From the NCBI GenBank assembly GCA_951394045.1, contig OX595987.1, positions 3,162,001-3,226,000 of the forward strand: a stretch of 64,000 bases of DNA, read 5' to 3'. Position numbers and translations under genes: made by a program. The stretch's first letter is position 1. The number at the start of each line of letters is the position of its first letter. The stretch comes from Nitzschia sp. DOCU1 (taxonomy: Eukaryota > Bacillariophyta > Bacillariophyceae > Bacillariales > Bacillariaceae). Below are positions 10,737 through 20,938 of the stretch, piece by piece. The notes beneath the pieces were generated by a model that was not told where the DNA came from, did no database searches, and saw nothing but the letters and a program-made list of their open reading frames with translations.

Positions 10737-13700
10737 ATGTATTTAATTTGGGCCCACCAGATGACCTGCTGGACAATTTTATGGGGCCTGGTGATTCTCG
10801 TTTTGTTCAGTGGCTTTGTTAGTGCGACAGATCATTCGCCAAGCCCACAAAGGACATTGAGGTATGGCCTTTGGCCAGGATATTCCGATGAAGAAAAGAC
10901 AAGCCCTGAAGACCCTGATGATGTAATTGAATTAAGGATCGTGGAGGACGAAAAGTATTGGTACGGGTATTTCGAAGCTCTTGATAGTCTCCCCGATGCG
11001 GGACCGACCATGCCCCCTACAAGCCCCCCAGCAACCCCCCCGATTACGACATCACCCCCCGTGGCTGATGCAAATCCTCTACCGGATGTTTCGACAAAAG
11101 TACCAACTGATGCCCCAACGAAAATTCCAAATATTCCTCCTACGACAATGCCCACTGCTTCTCCAGTCGGCGCAGTTACCGCTGCTCCAACTCCTCGGTG
11201 TCAAATCAATCTGGAAATGGCATGCATTTCAGAAGTGGACAGCCAACCATGCAAAGAAATATCACCAGAAGATCAGTTAAACTGTGATTGTCCCGAATGC
11301 GCCCGGGAGATGTTGTTCACTTTCACTGGAAGTTCCTGTGGAGATTTCGAAGCCTGCAAGGATTTCTCTAGTGTACCAGACTCAGGCTCAGTGGTCCTTT
11401 TCATCACTAACTCAAATGACCCTACCGATGTGGTCTTCCTTGACACAGTAAGACCTGGAGAAAATCTTGCCTTGTCGCGGGGCGATGATTCTTGCTTGCC
11501 AAGATCCTTGAATGTCCAAATTACTGATACGCTTGGAGTTAAAATCTTGCAAGCAAGCGTACTTGACTCCTCTTGTCGAAGTCGAGGACTCCAATTGCGC
11601 AAGCCTTATGGGGCACTCGAATTCTTGGGATACTCATGTAACTCTGATGATGTCCACAATTGCTTTGTTAACGTGCTCTACGAGTTTGACACTTGTAATG
11701 TGGGTGAGACAAATGAGACTCTTGTTTCTCTAACATTCGATCTTGACGGCGAAGTCGTCGACCTTTTGGCAAAAGGTGGTGTGCCTGCAGACGGCCTTGC
11801 ACTGGGACCAAATGACTGCTTCAAAATCTCTCATACATCTATTGTGGAAACTTGTCAAGACGCCGACTATGTTGCCCAGGCACAAGTTGTTGGCGGAAAT
11901 TTGTTTAAGACTACACCAGTGTGCCAAGACGGGGAAGAGCTTCGATTTGGGTGGGAGATTGTAACCCTGCCTCCAAGCAAGGCACCTACTGATGTTCCAA
12001 CTATACATTCCACTCCCAGTCCTTCCGATGCGCCCAGCCCACAACCCAGTGCTGCGCCAACTCCAACATTGACACCAACTCAGAACTGCGATAGTGACGT
12101 TAGCCTCCGATGCGTTACCGCGGCCCAAGATACCGCTCAGTCTTTGTGTAGTGAAATTGAGATGGAATCTAGCCTGTTGTGTCAGTGCTCAGAATGCGTG
12201 CGAGAACTTGTATTCGTGTACACTGGTGGGATGTGCGACGACACCAACGGAATTCCTGGACAATGTCTTGACAACGGTGGCACAACCAGTCCCGCTCGAA
12301 TAGTCATCACTGACGGTGAAAACATGAACAACGTCCTCTTTGGAGGGATTCGGGAATTGGGTGGCAAAATGGTTGTCAGTTACGAGAATGGAGATTGCCT
12401 TCCTGAAACGATTTCTGTTACTGTGTTTTCAATGGATGGTTCCGGTACGGTGCTTCAATCTCAGACTATTGATACAAACTGCGACGGAACGGATTACCTG
12501 ACCTTGCTGGAGTCGTATGGTGCCGTCGACTTTCTAGGCTATACCTGCGACCAAACAGATGTTCACAATTGCTTAGTAGATGTTTTCTACGAGTCAAAAA
12601 CATGCAACGAAGACACTTCAAAAAACTTAATTCTCTTCGACATTGAGTTGGACATGAATGGATCCAAGGAGAGCCTTTTGGGAGTTACGGCTCCTCGAAC
12701 TCTGGAACCGAAAGAATGTCTTTCGTACTCGACCCCTTCTACCGTTGAACGATGTGCTGGAGGTCAATACACTGCGTTGCTTACCGTGGATTCGTCCAAC
12801 GAGGAGGATGGACAGTTCTGCCTTGAGACCGCGGAGGTGAATTTCAATACATTCTTGTCACGGATGCACTCGCATCCTCTCAACGGCGACGAATTCGACG
12901 GTTTCGTCAACGAAAACATTGACACTGAAGATAGAACCAGTGAGAATACTGACGAGAATATTCTCTGGGAATCAGATGGCACCACTCCAGGGTGTGAGCT
13001 CAAGGCCAAGATTTTCTGTCGGGTGACTGATGGGGTCGGAACGGAAGACTGCCAGAGCATAGTCTCCGCCTCCATGTGGGAATGTCGTGGGGAGAATGTG
13101 ATAGTAGAAAGGCTTTCGTTCAACTATACAGGGCGTCCGTGCCCCACCGACAGCGACGCTCGTTGCAGCGACACACGCAGCATTGAAGAAGACGAAGTAT
13201 ATCTCACTATCCGGGACCGTGATACCAAGGTATATGCCAAGGGAATTGTCAAAGTCGGCGAGATTATCCATGTGTTGAAGCCTGAAGATATTTTCGAAAT
13301 CACAATCGAGACGGTTGCATTGGATTCCAACGAACGAAATCGAGGAGAACGGTTGCAACGAGCGACAGTGGATCCCTACTGTCGCGCGAACGATAATTTT
13401 CAAACGTTGGGACTTGGCACAGACTATGGTGCTTTGAATTTGGTTGCCATTGAGACAGACCAATTTGGTCTCCAAAGTATTTTTGCACAAGTGGAGGTAC
13501 AATATGCCGTATTGAACCCCTCCCCGTATGCGCTGAAAATGGAGTCGGCAGTCACAAGTAGTTCACTCACAGGGCGACTGGGCGAACAGCTTCTCATTGG
13601 GGCTGGCTCAAGCAACGACACCTCGGTTGTTCTTTCAAGCTTGGATACAGCGGCGCTGTATCTCGAGCGACGCAGCTTGAATTTGGTACACGAGTCAGAT

Positions 13701-13835
13701 CGGGCCTTTGTTGTGGCCTTGAATGCTATGGCTTCCATGACGGTAGAGGACAGCAACGGAGTCCAAGGACTGATTCACTGCAGTGACATGGAAACGGTTT
13801 TCTTCCGCGTTGGGGCGACTACAGCAGGGCAATAG
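10737..13835 (+). CDS. Secreted Cys-rich repeat protein B (three domains)
   Basis: Single-exon paralogue of the 7614-9881 gene, 1032 aa. A signal peptide is clear (WTILWGLVILVLFSGFVSA, ending near residue 30). An acidic stretch and a Pro/Thr-rich linker (residues about 85-155) lead to domain 1 starting at about residue 156 (CQINLEMAC), then a second Pro/Ser linker and domain 2 at about 450 (CDSDVSLRC). Domain 3 begins near residue 753 (CELKAKIFC) and is strongly diverged: it keeps the paired Cys and an FNYTG strand but has lost much of the CxCxxC cluster and the YGALDF.GY motif is only YGALNL. Domains 1 and 2 match domains 1 and 2 of gene A in order, so the pair arose by duplication of a two-domain ancestor, with a third unit gained in B or lost in A. 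Function unknown; probably extracellular. Confidence 0.85.
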   Translation: MYLIWAHQMTCWTILWGLVILVLFSGFVSATDHSPSPQRTLRYGLWPGYSDEEKTSPEDPDDVIELRIVEDEKYWYGYFEALDSLPDAGPTMPPTSPPATPPITTSPPVADANPLPDVSTKVPTDAPTKIPNIPPTTMPTASPVGAVTAAPTPRCQINLEMACISEVDSQPCKEISPEDQLNCDCPECAREMLFTFTGSSCGDFEACKDFSSVPDSGSVVLFITNSNDPTDVVFLDTVRPGENLALSRGDDSCLPRSLNVQITDTLGVKILQASVLDSSCRSRGLQLRKPYGALEFLGYSCNSDDVHNCFVNVLYEFDTCNVGETNETLVSLTFDLDGEVVDLLAKGGVPADGLALGPNDCFKISHTSIVETCQDADYVAQAQVVGGNLFKTTPVCQDGEELRFGWEIVTLPPSKAPTDVPTIHSTPSPSDAPSPQPSAAPTPTLTPTQNCDSDVSLRCVTAAQDTAQSLCSEIEMESSLLCQCSECVRELVFVYTGGMCDDTNGIPGQCLDNGGTTSPARIVITDGENMNNVLFGGIRELGGKMVVSYENGDCLPETISVTVFSMDGSGTVLQSQTIDTNCDGTDYLTLLESYGAVDFLGYTCDQTDVHNCLVDVFYESKTCNEDTSKNLILFDIELDMNGSKESLLGVTAPRTLEPKECLSYSTPSTVERCAGGQYTALLTVDSSNEEDGQFCLETAEVNFNTFLSRMHSHPLNGDEFDGFVNENIDTEDRTSENTDENILWESDGTTPGCELKAKIFCRVTDGVGTEDCQSIVSASMWECRGENVIVERLSFNYTGRPCPTDSDARCSDTRSIEEDEVYLTIRDRDTKVYAKGIVKVGEIIHVLKPEDIFEITIETVALDSNERNRGERLQRATVDPYCRANDNFQTLGLGTDYGALNLVAIETDQFGLQSIFAQVEVQYAVLNPSPYALKMESAVTSSSLTGRLGEQLLIGAGSSNDTSVVLSSLDTAALYLERRSLNLVHESDRAFVVALNAMASMTVEDSNGVQGLIHCSDMETVFFRVGATTAGQ

Positions 13836-14025
13836 AAGCAGAGGAATAAAGAATGTTTGGTGCTGTCCTTTTTCAGAGGAGGCTGTACCCTTACCTTTTG
13901 GGTTCAAGGTGGAGCTGCTGGATTACATAATGAATAATCACTACACATGCGAGATACATACAATCGGTATCTCTCGGAAACACATCCGATTCGATTTTAT
14001 AATAATAGAGCAAACCTGAAAGAAT

Positions 14026-14847
14026 TCACGTCTTTTTTCGTTTGGCGACCGGCTTTCTGGCCGAACTTTTGGAAGCCCCTCGTTTTCTTGAGGTAACATC
14101 GGTGCGAGCCTCTGAAGATTCTGCTGCATCCCCCTTCGACCGGTCTACCCTATTCACATTTTCGTCCATTACTTGATACCCCTCATCTAGTTTGGCCCCG
14201 GTGACGATTGCGTCTAGCTTTGCCATGACATCATGCGTCTGCACCAGCGACGCAAATTCGTCCGTCATGCCCTCTACTTTGAGCAGAGCTCCCTTGGAGA
14301 GCCCCACGAGCATGCAAGTTGGACCCGGAAGCAGTGAAGCTTGATACTGGCGACCCTTCAAATCCAAGACAATCCCATTTGCTCCGGCTTCGAGACGGCC
14401 CATGGCCCCTGAGACACCTTCATAATCAAACCGAGTGGCATCTTCTGGCTCTACTTGAATCAAAAGTGAACATTCGCCCAGCGGAGGGTTCCCGGTTGCC
14501 ATCCACGACGAGGGCAAGACGACTGTGTACGAGTCGTCGTCGGGATGCTTGTCAACTGTAGAAGAGACAACATGCGCCGCAGGCGTAGTTTTCGGAGTTG
14601 CCTTCCCACTAGTGGGTCTACTGACCGGCGTTGTCGTTTTTGTACCCTGCGTAGACTTCTTGGGTGAGGTCGACGGTCGCTTGGTTGTCGAAGGAGTGCC
14701 CACTTTCGCTTTCTTTTTGGCAGGGGCTTGGGCCTCCACGCCGTCAAAGGTGTCATCGCTGCTTTCCGACTCTTCAAAGTCGTCACTGCTGCTCCCCAGC
14801 AACTCCTCGAGGGTTTTGGAAGCCTTTGCTTTGTTCACCGCGGGCAT
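14026..14847 (-). CDS. BIN4-like nuclear protein, candidate topoisomerase VI accessory subunit
   Basis: 273-aa single-exon protein. Residues 1-105 are an acidic Ser-rich start (LLGSSSDDFEESESSDD) followed by a Lys/Thr/Pro tail typical of nuclear proteins, and the C-terminus ends in basic clusters (SRKRGASKSSARK, KRKK). The globular core at about 110-230 contains GANGIVLDLKGRQYQASLLP, followed by CMLVGLSKGALLKVEGMTDEFASL. This resembles the core of plant BIN4 (a DNA-binding partner of topoisomerase VI, needed for endoreduplication), in which a DLKG-x-Y-x-(A/S)(T/S)-(I/L)-(I/L)P stretch is followed by a V(G/S)xxxAK(I/V)E segment. The match is from memory of the family and is moderate. It shares a 338-bp divergent promoter region with the tail-anchored protein at 15186. 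An alternative is another acidic/basic nuclear chaperone. Confidence 0.55.
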   Translation of the reverse strand: MPAVNKAKASKTLEELLGSSSDDFEESESSDDTFDGVEAQAPAKKKAKVGTPSTTKRPSTSPKKSTQGTKTTTPVSRPTSGKATPKTTPAAHVVSSTVDKHPDDDSYTVVLPSSWMATGNPPLGECSLLIQVEPEDATRFDYEGVSGAMGRLEAGANGIVLDLKGRQYQASLLPGPTCMLVGLSKGALLKVEGMTDEFASLVQTHDVMAKLDAIVTGAKLDEGYQVMDENVNRVDRSKGDAAESSEARTDVTSRKRGASKSSARKPVAKRKKT

Positions 14848-15185
14848 GATTACATGTGCAACAGCAAGTGATGGCTATGTCATTGGTACAGCTGCTATCA
14901 TCACTGGACGCAAAAGTTGTCTGTGTGTGTGCGGCGGCAAGATTTTTCAAGGCTTTTTGGAGGCCAAAGGGGCTAGACCAGTAACGAATATACATACATA
15001 AGTAGCATTAACATAAATTAGAATACCTAAAATACCTATGCCGTGCCTTTTTCTTGCCCTTTTGTCGCCTTGATCGTTTGTCTGAGAACTCCTTCCCCGC
15101 GCGCAGGGACGATGATTTGCAACACGACATTCCTCTCTCCTACTTACTCCTTCAACTCCTGCGTTACCTTCAAACCCTCACGACC
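14848..15185. promoter_or_regulatory. Divergent intergenic region
   Basis: 338 bases between two head-to-head genes; must include both promoters and 5' leaders. The forward frame stays open upstream of the chosen ATG at 15186, but the extra residues look like leader sequence. No defined site was seen. Confidence 0.35.
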
Positions 15186-15701
15186 ATGGATGAAACTCTC
15201 TTGCCTAGCGGCGATGACGACAGTAACAAAGGCTCAAGTGACGTCTTGAGTCAATCGCAAGCATCGCTCCAACGGAGTGCCTCGTTGCTAGATCGCATTC
15301 GAGCCCAGCGGGAACGAGAAGCAATGGGGCCTTCCTATTACAGCCCACCGACCCAGGCAATGGAAACAACGACGACGAACCATCTGGATACTATGCAGAA
15401 TTCCACACAAATTTCTAGCGATGCCATGGGGAGCAGTCCGCCGCCAGCACGTTCCATGATGGGTGCTTCGTCTTTAAATTTTTCAGGATTGATTCGTGGC
15501 TTTGGTCGCAGCACCAGTGGGCCGGACACCGAGGTGACGAGAGGGTTGCTACTAGACAACCACCAGGAATCTCCCTACACAATGTCGGCGTACTTTCGCA
15601 TGTTCGTCACTGATATGTATTCGTATTACCGAACTTTGCCGATCCCTTTACAAGCTTTTGGCATTGTGTTTATGCTGTGGATCATTTATCATTTCATTTG
15701 A
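15186..15701 (+). CDS. Tail-anchored membrane protein of unknown function
   Basis: 171 aa, single exon. The ATG at 15186 is the first in a good context (accATGg); the frame is open for 44 codons upstream. Residues 1-130 are polar, Ser/Gln/Met rich and probably disordered, with an SxSLLDRIRAQREREAM segment near 35-55 that could form an amphipathic helix. The C-terminus is a hydrophobic helix (LQAFGIVFMLWIIYHFI) running to the last residue, preceded by YFRMFVTDMYSYYRTLPIP. This layout is that of a tail-anchored protein inserted post-translationally into the ER, Golgi or outer mitochondrial membrane. No SNARE heptads are obvious. Family not recognised. Confidence 0.7.
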   Translation: MDETLLPSGDDDSNKGSSDVLSQSQASLQRSASLLDRIRAQREREAMGPSYYSPPTQAMETTTTNHLDTMQNSTQISSDAMGSSPPPARSMMGASSLNFSGLIRGFGRSTSGPDTEVTRGLLLDNHQESPYTMSAYFRMFVTDMYSYYRTLPIPLQAFGIVFMLWIIYHFI

Positions 15702-16809
15702 TTGGAGCAAGAGTACGTACTATTGGTGCAGTGTGCAGCATATATGGTGTCGTCAGACTACTGCTGTTGCTACTGATGGAGATGGTTCTCAGGGCCCTGT
15801 GCTCAATAGTTTTTATCGTAGGGACAATTCTATAGAGAGATTTCATGCTCTTGTGTGAAGAGATCGATTGGCAATCACGGATTCATACGGTAGGCTATTA
15901 TCAACTTCAGGTCGTTTCATAAAACCTCCAGCTCCCCCCCCAACGTGGATAGCTTTATTGTGGAGCCATTCTTCCTTCAATGCAGGAACCGGACGACCAG
16001 AGAAAGTCCTCACTCTTTTGCGTTGGCGGGACCAGATTAAACGCGGTGTCGCGAGCGGATTTCAAGATAATGGCCAACCGTTGTAGTTCTTCAAAGCTCA
16101 TGCTATCGTTTCAAGCCACTTCTTACACACGAAAGGGGAAACTCATCCGATCCATGCGGTTGTTCTTGGTGTGATCCACGAATGAAGATCCTGTATTTGA
16201 CACCTTCGTTCTTCCCAACAGCATTCGTTTGAATACCCAGACTGCCTTGAGTTGCATTTTACAGGAGGGGGACACTTGGCCTGCTAGAATGAGCTGAATC
16301 ATCGGGGAAATGGAAAAGCAGAGTCGGCAGCAGACAACCTCAATTTGTTGTTCTCTATCAACGCCGCTCGTCAAATACAAACCTTGTTTCACCTCTAGCG
16401 CCTATACCTACAAGGAGCACATGGGCGGCAATACCAGGTAATGCCTCACTCATTTTAACATAGTGGAAACTTTAACTATGGTACTATTCACTTCTTATTG
16501 CAGGATGCACCCCCACTTCATCGGGCAGTATCGTACGTATCGTACCTGGTATCATACCTCACCTATCCTACAAGGTAAGGTACGAATTGTACCTTTAAAG
16601 TCAGGACTATGCACGACTGATTGATGATGAATGATGTCCGTGCCAAAAATGACCCCCTTCGCGCGGGGCGTGATGTTTCTTGGCAGCAGATATGACCCGC
16701 ACCATCACTTTCACTTCATCGACAGTAACAATTTAGCGTAGTTAGACAAAGTCATTCCTGTCAACATCTGAGCTACAAAGCCGGAGGCTCGCTCTCTGGG
16801 ACGTTTGTG
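15702..16809. other. Intergenic region with GTACC-rich cluster
   Basis: 1108 bases with no supportable gene. Positions 16530-16600 hold a run of GTAC/TACC-type words, including TACCTGGTATCATACC at 16544-16559, a motif that recurs in other intergenic parts of this window (see findings). The last part is the promoter of the glycosyltransferase gene. Confidence 0.35.
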
Positions 16810-18625
16810 ATGTTAAGATCTCGAAAGCGGAGTTCAGGTGTTGATGATGCCGATTACGAGGATTCCAAGGGCCACAAAGGCGGCCGACAGGGCGCACAGG
16901 AATCGAAGGACTCGCTGATACCACTTTGGCTTCAAGTCACAATTGTAGCTGGCTTTCTCTTTCTGGGATTCGCCTCGGAGCACTACCGAAAAAGCCGCGG
17001 TGTGGATCCCTTTCATGCTCATTCAATGCAAGTACTATCGAATATCCAGGCCACCAGGTCGACACATGGAACGAGTTTATTGACACAAGAAGAGGACGAA
17101 CGCCTTGAGTACGACGGTGACCAGAGATATCATGTGATTTTCTCCACAGATTGTTCTCCATATCAGCATTGGCAAAGGTACGGTCACGAATGACTTGGTA
17201 GAACATATTTGTTTGCATCGCGCGGGTCGTCTCATCGCTTTCTTTCGAATTGTTTCCGAATTGCCAGTTACCTTGTCTATTTTACGGCCATGCAAGTAAA
17301 ACAGCCTGGACATGTGACTCGAATAGTGTCTGGGTGTACGCCAGAGGAGGAAGTGGCCATGAAGACTTGGTTCCGTGACCATATCCAGTACATGAGCAAA
17401 CGATTTCACATCCATCTTACACCCAAATTTTCCGAGGTCAAGGACGAAACTGGCAAAGTTGTCGGGGACTACAAATTCTTCAACAAACCTTATGGACTAA
17501 AGCATTTCCTGGAAAATTTCGAGATGATCGGGTTCAACGAGGGGTCGTTCGCTCATCCAGATGATATCGTTTTCTTGGTGAGTACTGTGGAATGTGACAA
17601 TATAATCGGTGCTTCCATCGTAGCTTTGTCGTGTCAAATAACAATGGCACTCAACTCTTGTATTTCTGACCAAAAGATCGATCCTGACATGCCGCTGACT
17701 CGAAAATTGAAATCTGATTTTTCGGATGAGCGAGAGACAATAATTGCTCCCAGGAGACAAGGAAAGAATATCTTGGCAACGAAAGTTCAACGTGGTATTC
17801 CATTTGCACAGACGTACGGGCTTGGAACTCAATGGCAAAGATTCGATCTCGATAAGATAGCTGGCGCAGACTCGCCCGCCAAGCAAGTCAACAGCCAGGA
17901 CGGTCAGCTCTTCTTTCCTGTAGGGCCTCCTTACATTTTCACTATCTTTGACGGGTACGTCCAAAAAATTTGCTATTTCAAATCCTTACATTCCGCCATC
18001 CTAATGACTCTTCGGCGTTGACCGTCCAAGTTACCAAATATCACTGAAATGGGCAGAATTCGTCCCTAGAGTGCATGCGCAGTATCCGTACCTATTGGCC
18101 GAAATGTATGCTTTCTGCATCGCAGCTGCCCATTTGAAACTTCGACATCAATTGATTGATTCACTTATGGTGTCTAATCCAAGTACTGGCGGCGAAGGGT
18201 GGACTTTGATTGACAAGATTCCACCAGAAGAAATGTGCGACTTTGCCAGGAAGCCAAATCATGATAAATACGCTCTCCCAACTGTAGTGCATCTCTGCCA
18301 ACGGTACTCAGTGGGGAAGGACTGGTTCTTTGGCAAGCGAAAAATTCCACACGACATCTACGCATGCGAAACACCGCTATTTATCGAGCCTCCCAGTGAC
18401 ATTGCCCTGAAATACGACTATAAGTATCCACCTAATGCCAAGGGGCCGACGCCGTTGCCACCCGATGTGATCAATCAACATACTTTCATGGTTTGCTACC
18501 TTACATCTCTTCTCAACGAAGCTGCAACATTTTACAAGGCCAACGCATGCGCACCTGGTACAGCAAATATGGAGAGGTCGAGGAAAGTTGCCGATCTCTT
18601 CATTGAATACAAGGGGAACAATTGA
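16810..18625 (+). CDS. HPAT/SGT-family type II membrane glycosyltransferase
   Basis: Four exons (16810-17177, 17268-17577, 17677-17954, 18031-18625) encode 516 aa. A short basic tail and one membrane helix (residues about 39-57, [19 protein letters not shown]) give a type II Golgi/ER enzyme. The lumenal part starts with [14 protein letters not shown], then [38 protein letters not shown], the DxD-like IDPDMPL and [24 protein letters not shown]. These match the protein family containing plant hydroxyproline O-arabinosyltransferases and algal peptidyl-serine galactosyltransferase. The IDPDM motif falls exactly at the exon 2/3 junction (DDIVFL joined to IDPDM), which supports that intron. Likely role: O-glycosylation of secreted or wall proteins; sugar and acceptor cannot be stated. 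The exon 3/4 acceptor (CCAAG at 18026-18030) lacks a good pyrimidine tract but restores the reading frame. Confidence 0.85.
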
Positions 18626-19216
18626 TGACGACTTCTGAATCGCTGGAAATCCATGACAGTGTCTATTTGGGGCCCCGCAAGCACGCAGCCCGAATTTTTC
18701 GTCGCTTGTAAAATCTGAGCCCCACTCGCACTAAGTGCATTACATTTTGCCCCCGTAGTCCCCAAAACAAGGCTATCACGTGGCGAGGGATGCATCGTCT
18801 GTCTGGTAGAGATCGTCAATAGATGCTGGTACTAGATAGACCACACATGGTACATTACTCTCTGCATGGTATAGTGCTCATTTCCCCCTACTAGTATCGT
18901 AGCTAAAACAAAAAAGACAACTAAATATTGGCTGATCGACTACATTGGTGCTGTATCCTTAATACCGGTCTCCTATTATTGGTATGATGGTGCAGTAGAC
19001 GAGGTGTGCTAGAAGTCAAGTCGAACTACTCGTGGTTTTCAGTCACGAGTGTGAATCACTCCCTGCGGTCTCAGCCGCGACGAGTGCGCTGCTGGTTACC
19101 ATGTACCGGTTACTGCAAATGCCAGGTAGAAAGCCTACTGGTGCCACGCCGTTGCAGTCGCAACGACATGGCGCCGCACTGCAACCTCTTTTCTACTTGG
19201 ATTATTTGCAAGCAAG
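18626..19216. other. Intergenic region
   Basis: 591 bases between the glycosyltransferase and RPL24. Repeated short GGTA/TACC words occur at 18830-18990. No gene or defined regulatory site recognised. Confidence 0.3.
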
Positions 19217-19883
19217 ATGGTTATCAACAGTGAGTCACCATGGCGATGTTTCCTTTGATCGGGTTATGTTCTGTGTTAGTTCGATTGTCTTTGGCGGAGG
19301 CTTATGTATGCCGGAGATGTAGAAGGCTTTTTTCTGGAGGGAGAAAATTTGATCGGAATGGCGAGACTTGTGTTTGTGTGGGAATTTTAAGGCGATTGCT
19401 AATACACTATGTTTCTTTCTATTTCCAGCCGAACTGTGTGCTCTCTCCGAGTACAGGATTTATCCTGGAAATGGTAAGCTTATGATCCGCCGTGATGGTA
19501 AGCCCATCTGGCTGGGAACCTCCAAGGCATACAGCCTGACAATCCAGAGAAAGAAGGCCGCCAAACTTGTATGGACTCAAGCATGGAGACGTCTTCACAA
19601 AAAGGGAATCACCGAAACCGCCGCAAAGAAACGTAGTCGCCGAACTAATAAGGTTCAAAGAGCGGTTGTTGGTATTTCCCTGGAAGACATCAAGAAGAAG
19701 GCCTCGGAAAAGAGCAGTGTTCGATCTGCTGCGCGAGATGCCGCCTTGAAGGAGTTGAAGGCCCGCAAGGCGGCCAACAAGGCTAAGAGTGGTGGAAAGG
19801 CAGCTGCACCCAAGGGAAGTACTTTCCAAAAGGTTCCAAAGCATATGGGCGGAAAGGGAAAGCGCGGAGGAACCCAACGTTAG
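19217..19883 (+). CDS. RPL24: 60S ribosomal protein L24 (eL24)
   Basis: Cytosolic large-subunit ribosomal protein. Exon 1 (19217-19229) is only 13 bases, ATG plus three codons and one base; intron 19230-19428 (GTGAGT to CCAG); exon 2 19429-19883. Joining gives MVINTELCALSEYRIYPGNG, where eL24 proteins have a similar ELC.FS...IYPGHG start. The usual core follows (KPIWLGTSKAYSLTIQRKK, LVWTQAWRRLHKKG, RTNKVQRAVVGISL), then an Ala/Lys-rich tail. 155 aa total, normal for eukaryotic L24. The zinc-ribbon Cys residues are reduced to the single C in ELCALS, as in many eukaryotic L24 proteins. Like RPL22 in this window, its intron sits immediately after the start codon region. Confidence 0.92.
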
Positions 19884-20938
19884 TGGCCCTGTTTATTAGG
19901 AAATCACTGTTCTTGAATAAAGGTGCATTTGTAGTCCCCCGTTGTCCAGATTCGGTTCAGAGTTGGAGATCATGATATGATGTATATGATCTCCATTTGC
20001 TGCCATGATTATTCGTCTGGGAATAGAATAGGCACCAGCAATCGAATGGGTCACCTCGGCACTGTAGATATACCATTTTAGTTTTGCTCCTTGCCATTCC
20101 CAGCTGGCGATTGTGCCCTGTTTGGAAGCGTAAAGCAGTAACATTGGTCATTGCATGTTGCTGGAGATTACAGTTCACTGGGTAGTGCTCGTGGATGCAG
20201 ACAAGGCTAGATGAAGATGATGAAATCAGTCAAGAACTTTGAATGAATTATTGCCACTATGGACGACCGTGGCCGAGGAGGTTGAAAAGACAGAACCACT
20301 TGACCCTAAACTAGCTGAGAGTCACGGTTTCAGATCTGCCATGAACATCGGTTCCTATTGAGCCTTCCGACCAGTTGCTGATAGCTTCCTATGATCTTGC
20401 TGGGTGAGATGAATACCACCGCAGACCACCTGGATCGTCACTATATTTATTCAGTCATTGTCAGCCAATGACACCACCATTCAATCGGTTCCACATTTGG
20501 ACATTATCCCGACCATTTTCCGAACAAACTTCTGCGAAACCCAAGAGGATCGTGCCCGTTTTAGTCTGCTTATAGCCAGCATTGACCGACGGTACTCTAG
20601 TATAATTCGACACCCGGAGATCAAAACTCGCGAAAGGAGCAGCAGCAGAGGTGCCCATCGTCCGAAGACCACGGGGGTAAAAATGAATTCTAGTCAAAAT
20701 CAAAGGCTACCCAGACTCGGGCAGCCTGATACTGAACCAGAGAAAAATATGAGAATCATATTGTAGCAAGTGGACACGGGCCTCGCTATGATACGATAGA
20801 CGGGATAGGATCTCGTGGGTTGGAACGATGTTTTGCTTTTCTCCCTTGCAGGCAGTTCATCATTGGTGGATTACTCCGACCCCATCTTCCACATTTCCGA
20901 AACGTGGGACTCCCGTTTTTGGGGTAGCTATCGTACGT
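19884..20938. other. Intergenic region left of the tandem duplication
   Basis: About 1.05 kb. ORFs of 80-100 codons on both strands show no family features. Nothing supportable beyond the RPL24 3' end. Confidence 0.3.
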
